Source: Geodermatophilaceae bacterium URHA0031 (GTDB lineage: Bacteria > Actinomycetota > Actinomycetes > Mycobacteriales > Geodermatophilaceae). Taken from it: a stretch of 64,000 nucleotides of DNA. Under the pieces are notes generated by a model. That model saw only the letters and a list, made by a program, of their open reading frames with translations, had not been told where the DNA came from and made no database searches. The stretch spans positions 62,001 through 126,000 of the forward strand of contig JHVP01000007.1 in NCBI GenBank assembly GCA_000620205.1, in the 5' to 3' direction. Within the stretch, counting starts at the first letter, position 1. Each line of letters begins with the position of its first letter. The position numbers and the translations under genes are program-made. Of the stretch, positions 57,780 through 64,000 are shown piece by piece.

Positions 57780-59801
57780 TCAGTCGGTGGCGCCGCTGAG
57801 GTCGTACAGCGTGACCCCGTCGACCGTCTGGGCGGTGAAGCTCTGCGCCACCCAGGCCGCGATTTCCGCCGACGCGCTGCTGCCGCCGTCGCTGGCCATC
57901 CCGAGGCTGCCGCCGATGAACCAGTGGACCTCCCCGTCGGCGACCTGGGCCTGGAACTGCGCGAGCGTGGGCGAGGGGTCGCTCCCGTTGAAGCCACCGA
58001 GGGCCATCACCGGCTCGCCGGTCGCCAGCTGGTAGCCCGCGGCGTTGTTGGACCCGACGGCAGCGGCCACCCAGGTGTAGGAGTCGGCGTGCTCCTCGAG
58101 GACGGCGACCACCTCGTCGCTGGCGTCGGCGGCGGTGAGCAGCCCGCCCATGCCGCCGGTGGGCCGACCGGCGGCGGTCCCGCCCGTCCCGCCGCCGGGA
58201 GGGGCACCGGCCCGGCCGCCGAGGCCGCCCGTGGGCGGGGTGCCGCCGCCGAGTCCGCCCCGCCCGCCACCGAAGCCGGTGCCGCCGCTGACCGCGGGCC
58301 CGGCCGAGGGGATGGACCCGGTGTGCGGCGTCCCCGCCGTCTGCACCGCGTAGGCAGCCGGCCCACCGAGCGCGGCGAGGACGCCGACGGCCACCACCGT
58401 CGCGGTCACGGTCCGGCCGACCCGGTCGGCCACCAGCAGGCCGAGCCCGGCGAGCAGGCCGGCGCCCAGCACGAGCCAGCGCAGCCAGGGCAGGAAGTCC
58501 GCCGACCGGTCCAGCAGCACGAACGACCACACCGCGGTGCCGGCCAGGGTCAGCGCCAGCACGATCCGCGCCCACACCTGCCCGCGTCGCTGCCACAGCA
58601 GCCCGCCGCCGATGCCGACCAGCGCGGCGATCGCCGGGGCCAGCGCCACCGTGTAGTACGCGTGGAAGATGCCGGCCATGAAGCTGAAGGTCAGCCCGGT
58701 GACCAGCAGCCAGCTGCCCCAGGTGAGCAGCGCGGCGCGGCGGAGGTCGGTGCGCGGCGCGCGGCCCACGGCGACCAGCCCGGCGACCAGCAGTGCCAGC
58801 GCGGCGGGGAGCAGCCAGGCGACCTGACCGCCGATCTCCGCGCCGAACAGCCGGGTGATGCCGGTCGAGCCCCAGTTCCCGCCGCCGTTGCCGCCGCCAC
58901 CACCCACGCTGCCGGTCTCGTCACCGGTGAGACGGCCCAGGCCGTTGTAGCCCCAGATCAGCTCCCACACCGAGTTGGTCTGCGAGCCGCCGATGTAGGG
59001 CCGCCAGGACGCCGGCACCAGCTCGACGATCGCCACCCACCAGCCGGCCGAGACCAGCAGCGCGCCGCCCGCGGCGAGCACGTGCAGGACGCGCCGGCCG
59101 AGCGTGGTGGGCGCCGCGACCAGGTAGACCAGGGCGAACCCGGGGACGACGAGCACCGCCTGCAGCGTCTTGGTCAGGAACGCGACGCCGATCAGCACGC
59201 CGACGGCGACCATCCAGCGCAGGCCGGCCTGCTCCACCGCCCGGACCGTGGCGTAGCCGGCCAGGCTCATCAGCAGCACCAGCAGCGCGTCCGGGTTGTC
59301 GAAGCGGAACATCAGCACCGCGACCGGGGTCAGCGCCATCGCCGCGCCGGCCAGCAGACCCGCGCCGGCGCCGACCACGCGGCGCACCGACAGGTAGACG
59401 ATAGCTACGGACGCGACGCCCATCAGCGCCTGCGGCACCAGCAGCGACCAGGAGTTCAGCCCGAACAACCGGACGGCGATCTCCATGACCCAGAGGGACG
59501 CCGGGGGCTTGTCGACGGTGATCGAGTTGGCCGCGTCGGAGGAGCCGTAGAAGAACGCCTCCCAGCTCTGCGACCCGGCCTGCACGGCCGCTGCGTAGAA
59601 GGCGTTGGCCCACCCGGAGGCGGCCAGGTCCCACAGGTACAGCAGGCCGGTGGCGGCGAGCAGCCCGAGCAGGGCCGGGCGCACCCAGCCGGGATCGTCG
59701 TCCCGGCCGCGTACGAACCGGCGGGCGCGCGAGGTCCGCGGGGCGGGCGGCTCGAGGGTCGGCGCCGAGGGCTGGCCGGGGGAGTCGAGGACGGTGCTCA
59801 T
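57780..59801 (-). CDS. GT39-family (YkcB-like) membrane glycosyltransferase
   Basis: Membrane glycosyltransferase of 673 aa. The N-terminal external loop holds SDAANSITVDKPPASLW, the typical acidic/KPP motif of ArnT/PMT-type enzymes that use polyprenyl-phosphate sugars. About ten to twelve helices follow; after them is a Gly-rich linker (about 480-535) and a C-terminal extracytoplasmic domain (YTWVAAAVGSNNAAGYQLATGEPVMALGG). ATG 59801 overlaps the GT2-GtrA gene stop by ATGA. Confidence 0.87.
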   Translation of the reverse strand: MSTVLDSPGQPSAPTLEPPAPRTSRARRFVRGRDDDPGWVRPALLGLLAATGLLYLWDLAASGWANAFYAAAVQAGSQSWEAFFYGSSDAANSITVDKPPASLWVMEIAVRLFGLNSWSLLVPQALMGVASVAIVYLSVRRVVGAGAGLLAGAAMALTPVAVLMFRFDNPDALLVLLMSLAGYATVRAVEQAGLRWMVAVGVLIGVAFLTKTLQAVLVVPGFALVYLVAAPTTLGRRVLHVLAAGGALLVSAGWWVAIVELVPASWRPYIGGSQTNSVWELIWGYNGLGRLTGDETGSVGGGGGNGGGNWGSTGITRLFGAEIGGQVAWLLPAALALLVAGLVAVGRAPRTDLRRAALLTWGSWLLVTGLTFSFMAGIFHAYYTVALAPAIAALVGIGGGLLWQRRGQVWARIVLALTLAGTAVWSFVLLDRSADFLPWLRWLVLGAGLLAGLGLLVADRVGRTVTATVVAVGVLAALGGPAAYAVQTAGTPHTGSIPSAGPAVSGGTGFGGGRGGLGGGTPPTGGLGGRAGAPPGGGTGGTAAGRPTGGMGGLLTAADASDEVVAVLEEHADSYTWVAAAVGSNNAAGYQLATGEPVMALGGFNGSDPSPTLAQFQAQVADGEVHWFIGGSLGMASDGGSSASAEIAAWVAQSFTAQTVDGVTLYDLSGATD

Positions 59802-61078
59802 CGGATGGTCTCCATCGCCGGGACGGCGGGGTCGGGGATCGGGGCGGGCGGGTTCGCGCGGCGGAACACCCAGCCGCGGAGGAGGACGAAGCGGAGCAGG
59901 GTCGCCAGCGCGTTCGCGACCACCAGCGCGATGACCTCGGTGCTGCGGGCCGGTGCGGCGGTGGCGGCGTGCAGGACGGCGAGGGTGCCGCTGGTCAGCG
60001 CCAGGCCGAGGCCCAGGACGACGAGCCCCTGCAGCTGGGCGCGGCCGGCACCGGGGCCGCCGCGGATGCCGAAGGTGATCCGCCGGTTGGCCGCGGTGTT
60101 CGCGACCGCGGTCAGCAGCAGCGCGACCAGGTTCGCCGGCTGGGCGGCGAGGACGCCCCGCAGCGCCACGAACAGCGCGAGGTAGGCCAGCGTGGACAGC
60201 ACGCCGATGGTGGCGAAGCGGAGCAGCTGCCCGACCAGCCCGGCCGGGACCCCGGGGACCGGGTCGGCCAGCGGTCCGCGGCCGAGGGAGGCACGGAGCT
60301 CGGCGACCGGCAGCCGGCCGGTGGCCAGGGCGCGCAGCATCCGGGCGACCCCGGCCAGGTCGGCCCGGGCGGTGGCCACGATGTCGACCCGGCTGTCGGC
60401 GTCGTCGACCCAGTCGACCGGGACCTCGTGGATCCGCAGCCCGCTGCGCTCGGCGAGCACCAGCAGCTCGGTGTCGAAGAACCAGCCGGTGTCCTCGACC
60501 AGCGGCAGCAGCCGGGCGGCGACGTCGGCGCGGATCGCCTTGAACCCGCACTGCGCGTCCGACAGCCGGGTGGCCAGCGCCCCGCGCAGCAGCAGGTTGT
60601 AGCCGCGGGAGATGACCTCGCGCTTGGTGCCGCGTACCACCCGCGACGACGGTGCGAGCCGGGTGCCGATCGCCAGGTCGGAGTGGCCGCTGATCAGCGG
60701 GGCGACCAGGGGCAGCAGCGCGGCGAGGTCGGTGGACAGGTCGACGTCCATGTAGACCAGGACCGGCGCCGGCGAGGCCAGCCACGCGGTCCGCAGCGCC
60801 CGGCCACGTCCCGCCTCCGGCAGCACCAGCACCTCGATGCCGGGCAGCTCCGCGGCGACCCGCCGGGCCACGGCGACCGTGCCGTCGGTGCTGGCGTTCT
60901 CCGCGACGGTGATCCGGAACGGGTAGGGGAGCTGGCTGGACAGGTGGGCGTGCAGCCGGCGCAGGCACGGCTCGAGGTCGGCCTCCTCGTCGTGCACGGG
61001 GACGACGACGTCGACGACCGGCGTGCGGAGGTCGGCGCCGCCGGTCGGCTCGGCGGTGCTGGGGTGGTGCGAGGGCAT
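59798..61078 (-). CDS. bifunctional GT2 glycosyltransferase / GtrA-like protein
   Basis: Protein of 426 aa. A GT2 domain at about 20-260 (VVVPVHDEEADLEPCL, ENASTDGT, MDVDLSTD as DxD) of the dolichyl-phosphate glucosyl/mannosyl type, followed by a four-helix GtrA-like domain (about 275-405). It would make a polyprenyl-phosphate sugar and present it across the membrane for the coupled GT39 enzyme at 57780. ATG 61078 is the start. Confidence 0.9.
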   Translation of the reverse strand: MPSHHPSTAEPTGGADLRTPVVDVVVPVHDEEADLEPCLRRLHAHLSSQLPYPFRITVAENASTDGTVAVARRVAAELPGIEVLVLPEAGRGRALRTAWLASPAPVLVYMDVDLSTDLAALLPLVAPLISGHSDLAIGTRLAPSSRVVRGTKREVISRGYNLLLRGALATRLSDAQCGFKAIRADVAARLLPLVEDTGWFFDTELLVLAERSGLRIHEVPVDWVDDADSRVDIVATARADLAGVARMLRALATGRLPVAELRASLGRGPLADPVPGVPAGLVGQLLRFATIGVLSTLAYLALFVALRGVLAAQPANLVALLLTAVANTAANRRITFGIRGGPGAGRAQLQGLVVLGLGLALTSGTLAVLHAATAAPARSTEVIALVVANALATLLRFVLLRGWVFRRANPPAPIPDPAVPAMETIR

Positions 61079-61216
61079 GGCACGACCGTCGGGTCCACGG
61101 CTGGTGCGCGTCCCTGCCCTGGCTACGCGTCCCCTGTGAGGGGTGCGCGCAGGTCGTGGCTCCCGTCACCGGCGAGCCGGGTGTGGCCGACGGCGCGGCG
61201 GGGGTAGCGGCGGGGC

Positions 61217-62155
61217 ATGAGAGCAGTCGGAGTGACGGAGTTCGGCGGGCCCGAGGCCCTGCACCTGATCGACGTCCCGGCCGAGCCGCTGGGCCCGGGC
61301 CAGGTCCGGCTGCAGGTGACCGCGGCGACGGTGAACCCGACGGACACCTACGCGCGCAACGGCACCTACGCCGGGCGGGACCCGGTCAAGGAGTTCCCCT
61401 ACGTCCCGGGCATGGACGTCGCCGGGGTGCTCGCGGAGGTCGGTGAGGGCGTGGAGACCGACCTGGAGGTCGGCACGCACGTGATGGGCATCGTGGTCCC
61501 CTCCGGCGCGCACGGCGGGTACCGCGAGGACATCGTGCTGCCGGCGCGCTCGATCGCCCGGGTGCCGGCGGGGGCCAGTGACGCCGCCGCGTCGACGCTG
61601 CCGATGAACGGACTGACCGCACGGCTCGCGCTGGACCTGATGGCGCTGCAGCCGGGCCAGGTCCTGGCGGTGACCGGCGCCGCCGGCGCCTTCGGCGGGT
61701 ACGTCGTCCAGCTCGCGAAGACCGAGGGGCTCACCGTCGTCGCCGACGCCGCGGAGGCCGACGAGGACCTGGTGCGCGGGCTGGGGGCCGACGTCGTCGT
61801 CCGGCGGGGGGAGGACGTCGCGGCGCGGATCCGCGAGCGGTTCCCCGACGGCGTGGACGGCCTGGCCGACGGGTCGGTGCAGGACGCCGCGGTGCTGCCC
61901 GCGGTCAAGGACGGCGGGGTGGTGACCACGGTGCGGGGCTACCGGGGCAACGGCGAGCGCGACCTGCGGGTGCTGCCGGTGCTCGTCCGGCGCTATGCCG
62001 AGGAGGCCGAGGCGCTCGACCGGCTCCGCGAGCAGGTGGAGCGGGGGGAGCTGACCCTGCGGGTGGCGGCCACCCACCCCGCGGCAGAGGCCGCCGAGGT
62101 CCACCGCCGGCTGGAGGCCGGCGGCGTCCGCGGCCGCCTGGTGCTGACCTTCTAG
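61217..62155 (+). CDS. NADP-dependent quinone-oxidoreductase-like (MDR) enzyme
   Basis: Medium-chain dehydrogenase/reductase of 312 aa without zinc ligands. GroES-like N-terminal half (NPTDTYARNG, YVPGMDVAGVL) and Rossmann motif VTGAAGAFGGYVVQLAK at about 152-168. It uses NADPH, substrate unknown. ATG 61217 follows a TAGCGG box at about 6 nt. Its TAG stop shares CTAG (62152-62155) with the convergent AlkD-like gene. Confidence 0.87.
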   Translation: MRAVGVTEFGGPEALHLIDVPAEPLGPGQVRLQVTAATVNPTDTYARNGTYAGRDPVKEFPYVPGMDVAGVLAEVGEGVETDLEVGTHVMGIVVPSGAHGGYREDIVLPARSIARVPAGASDAAASTLPMNGLTARLALDLMALQPGQVLAVTGAAGAFGGYVVQLAKTEGLTVVADAAEADEDLVRGLGADVVVRRGEDVAARIRERFPDGVDGLADGSVQDAAVLPAVKDGGVVTTVRGYRGNGERDLRVLPVLVRRYAEEAEALDRLREQVERGELTLRVAATHPAAEAAEVHRRLEAGGVRGRLVLTF

Positions 62156-62817
62156 AGATGCCTGGCGGCTTCTCGCCGGGACAGCGGGCTGAGCTCGTGC
62201 CCCGCGAGGAAGTCGCGCACCCACGCGGGGTCGGTCTTGGCCAGGTCGCGCAGCGCCCAGCCGATCGCTTTACGCACGAAGAAGTCCGGGTCGGCGGCGT
62301 TGACCTCGATCACCTCGGCCAGCAGCGCTCGGTCGGTGCGGTCCCTCGCGCCCAGCTGGGCGATGACGGCGCTGCGCCGCAGCCACCGGTCCGCGGAACG
62401 CGCCCAGTCGCGCAGCACCGGTGCGACGTCCGCCGGGGAGGTGAGCAGGAGGTCGCGGATCCGGTCGGCGACGCCGTCCACCAGGTCCCACCACGCCCCG
62501 CTGGTGATCATCTCCTCGTGCAGCGGGAGCAGCTGCAGGGCGCCGCGGGCCACCGGCAGCCCGGTGAGCGCGATCGCGGCGTACCGCTCCTCCCGGTAGG
62601 CGGCACCGCGCCACAGGGCGCCCGCCGCCTGCCCAACCTCCGCCGCGGTCGCGGGCGGGTCCGCCGTGGCCGCGGCCCGGGTCAGCCGGCGCACCTCGGG
62701 CAGCCGCACGCCGAGGCAGGGCTCCGCCGTCTTCAGGTAGGCCTGCATCCCGCGGGCCCGCTCCGGGTCGGGGACCGCCCGCAGCGCGGCGCGGACCGCG
62801 GCGACCAGCGCCTCCAC
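62152..62817 (-). CDS. DNA alkylation repair (AlkD-like) protein
   Basis: HEAT-like repeat protein of about 221 aa of the AlkC/AlkD superfamily: RGMQAYLKTAEPCLGVRLPEVRRL near the start, WWDLVDGVADR, and RRSAVIAQLGA / DFFVRKAIGWALRDLAK typical of AlkD, which binds alkylated purines on DNA. GTG 62817 is taken; a CTG (62830-62832) in a CTGA overlap with the upstream stop is a further candidate, five codons earlier. Confidence 0.85.
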   Translation of the reverse strand: MEALVAAVRAALRAVPDPERARGMQAYLKTAEPCLGVRLPEVRRLTRAAATADPPATAAEVGQAAGALWRGAAYREERYAAIALTGLPVARGALQLLPLHEEMITSGAWWDLVDGVADRIRDLLLTSPADVAPVLRDWARSADRWLRRSAVIAQLGARDRTDRALLAEVIEVNAADPDFFVRKAIGWALRDLAKTDPAWVRDFLAGHELSPLSRREAARHL

Positions 62818-62828
62818 CGCGGCCTGCC

Positions 62829-63212
62829 TCAGCGGCGCCGGGCGGCCACCGGCAGCCAGACGGTCAGGCCCATCAGCAGCATCGCCAGCGGCACGTGCAC
62901 CGCGACGCTGCCGCCACCCGCGCGGCCGAGGGCGTACTCGACCACCAGCAGCACCAGCAGCAGCGCCGTCCCGACCAGCAGGTCGCGGCGGGGCCGGAGC
63001 CAGACGACGGCCGCGACGGTGGCGATCGCGGCGAGGGTCACGGTGGCCTCGGCGCCGTGCTGGTGCACCGAGTACCAGGTGCTGCCGTCGGTGTCGGGGC
63101 GCAGGAACAGCCCGGCCCACAGCGCCTGCAGCAGGATCCCGAGCGAGGTGAGCCCGATCAGCGCGGACCAGACGGGGTGCGGCTTCAGGGACGTCGTCCC
63201 GCTGGTGACCAT
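62829..63212 (-). CDS. hypothetical four-helix membrane protein
   Basis: Protein of 127 aa with four helices (about 14-33, 52-69, 75-92, 100-121); no family recognised. ATG 63212 has CAGGAT (63219-63224, minus) 6 nt upstream, so it is leaderless. The AlkD-like gene follows with near-overlap. Confidence 0.68.
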   Translation of the reverse strand: MVTSGTTSLKPHPVWSALIGLTSLGILLQALWAGLFLRPDTDGSTWYSVHQHGAEATVTLAAIATVAAVVWLRPRRDLLVGTALLLVLLVVEYALGRAGGGSVAVHVPLAMLLMGLTVWLPVAARRR

Positions 63213-63296
63213 GGCCTGATCCTGCCAGCCGCCGGAGCGCGTGCGAGGCTGCCGGACGGGGCCGCTCACGGGCGGGCGGCCGCACCGGGAGGCGAC

Positions 63297-64000
63297 GTGA
63301 ACGGCGCGCAGGCAGTCATCCGCACCCTCGTGGCCGGCGGGGTGGAGGTGTGCTTCGCCAACCCCGGCACCTCGGAGATGCACTTCGTCGCCGCGCTGGA
63401 CGACGTGCCGGAGATGCGGGCGGTGCTGACCCTGTTCGAGGGGGTCGCGACCGGCGCGGCCGACGGCTGGGCGCGGATGACCGGCCGTCCGGCGGCCACC
63501 CTGCTGCACCTGGGCCCGGGCCTGGGCAACGGGCTGGCGAACCTGCACAACGCCCGGCGCGCCCGCACCCCGCTGGTCGACGTCGTCGGCGACCACGCCC
63601 TCGGGCACAAGCGGCTGGACGCCCCGCTGGAGTCCGACATCGACGCGGTCGCCGGCAGCGTGTCGGGGTGGGTGCGCCGGTCGCTGACCACCGGCGACGT
63701 CGGCGCCGACACCGCCGATGCGATCACCGCCGCGCGCGGGTGGCCCGGCCAGGTGGCCACGCTGGTGCTGCCGGCCGACGTGTCCTGGAGCGAGGGAGCC
63801 GCCGTCGGACCCATCCGGGGGCCGCGGGCGGCGCCCCGGGTGCCGGACGTCGAGATCGAGGGGCTGGCCGACGTGCTCGGCCCCTCGACCGTCCTCTTCC
63901 TGGGCGGGACGGCGCTGCAGGAGCCCGGTCTGGTGGCGGCGGCGAAGGTGGCCGCCGGCACCGGCACCCGGCTGCTCGCCGAGACCTTCCCGGCCCGGAT
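63297..64000 (+). CDS. acetolactate-synthase-like TPP-dependent enzyme, 3'-truncated by window edge
   Basis: N-terminal 234 residues of a thiamine-diphosphate-dependent enzyme of the acetolactate synthase / benzoylformate decarboxylase type. NPGTSEMHFVAALDDVPEMRAVLTLFEG contains the catalytic glutamate near residue 49; HLGPGLGNGLANLHNARRARTPL is the following family block. It lacks stop within the window. GTG 63297 is preceded by GGGAGGCGAC. The product is unknown; the paralogue group is often annotated as acetolactate synthase large subunit. Confidence 0.85.
   Translation, partial: MNGAQAVIRTLVAGGVEVCFANPGTSEMHFVAALDDVPEMRAVLTLFEGVATGAADGWARMTGRPAATLLHLGPGLGNGLANLHNARRARTPLVDVVGDHALGHKRLDAPLESDIDAVAGSVSGWVRRSLTTGDVGADTADAITAARGWPGQVATLVLPADVSWSEGAAVGPIRGPRAAPRVPDVEIEGLADVLGPSTVLFLGGTALQEPGLVAAAKVAAGTGTRLLAETFPAR

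Noticed and set aside
57780-61169. 1129-codon minus-strand frame as a single giant protein
   Set aside because: It starts with shadow of the GT2-GtrA gene and becomes the GT39 enzyme at 59801; the two genes have separate frames and an ATGA overlap.
1-64000. tRNA, rRNA, CRISPR arrays, insertion sequences, prophage
   Set aside because: None recognised on reading; no regularly spaced repeats beyond the 24-bp array and no transposase or integrase motifs.

Overview
The window is 64 kb of very GC-rich, densely packed actinobacterial chromosome. Many genes start with GTG, 4-bp start/stop overlaps are common, and many promoters look leaderless. The order dapD-dapE-LOG, DivIVA-like, tag-DUF3117, glgA-glgC, O-methyltransferase-sigE-rseA-htrA-tatB, mrp and a DUF1003/MgtE-like pair follows, from memory, the Mycobacterium tuberculosis Rv1201c-Rv1232c region. 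The accessory content (multicopper oxidase, spore-photoproduct-lyase-like protein, CtaG/DUF2243 pair) and the intergenic repeat style suggest a Geodermatophilaceae-type organism; this is inference only. I saw no rRNA, tRNA, CRISPR array, phage or insertion sequence.

Layout. 1-9.4 kb: lysine/diaminopimelate genes dapC (5'-truncated), dapD and dapE, plus an AraC regulator, an NmrA-like reductase with a DUF1772 membrane protein, a secreted transglycosylase-like protein, an alpha/beta hydrolase, a LOG protein, a DivIVA-like protein and a SRPBCC protein. 9.4-18.4 kb: mostly minus-strand membrane genes (CtaG, DUF2243, a cytochrome-b561-like/molybdopterin oxidoreductase fusion), a TIGR04282/GT2/epimerase sugar group, DUF808, a polytopic membrane protein and a DMT exporter. 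18.4-22.7 kb: tag, DUF3117, leucyl aminopeptidase, an MT0933-type small protein and an unknown 490-aa protein. 22.9-34.3 kb: an XRE-NB-ARC regulator, two ABC exporters of opposite orientation, an orphan CrtI-like desaturase, an App1-like phosphatase, a luciferase-like monooxygenase, an SPL-family radical SAM protein and MarR. 34.4-38.9 kb: a mycothiol-dependent-type protein, then DUF350 with a three-gene split cobalt nitrile hydratase/thiocyanate-hydrolase-like set, and a membrane protein coupled to a Tat-exported multicopper oxidase. 39.2-42.2 kb: divergent glgA/glgC for ADP-glucose-dependent glucan synthesis. 42.3-48.3 kb: cupin, O-methyltransferase, then the envelope-stress set sigE-rseA-htrA-tatB, convergent with mrp. 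48.5-57.7 kb: AzlCD, a glycolipid-binding-like protein, DUF1003/MgtE-like, PhzF, EamA, CitE-like, DUF4190, a lipoprotein and an acyl-CoA dehydrogenase. 57.8-64 kb: a GT39 / GT2-GtrA glycosyltransferase operon, a quinone reductase, an AlkD-like protein and a 3'-truncated TPP enzyme.

The most striking points are: (i) two genes (leucyl aminopeptidase, htrA) whose only plausible N-terminal start is CTG inside a CTGA overlap with the upstream stop; (ii) 24-25 bp divergent intergenic regions whose -10 hexamers physically overlap and serve two leaderless genes each; (iii) the three-subunit NHase/SCNase-like cluster with DUF350 and no visible activator; (iv) several palindromic intergenic elements, including a three-unit array with an exact 24-bp period. 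All family assignments are from reading the sequence; no database search was possible.
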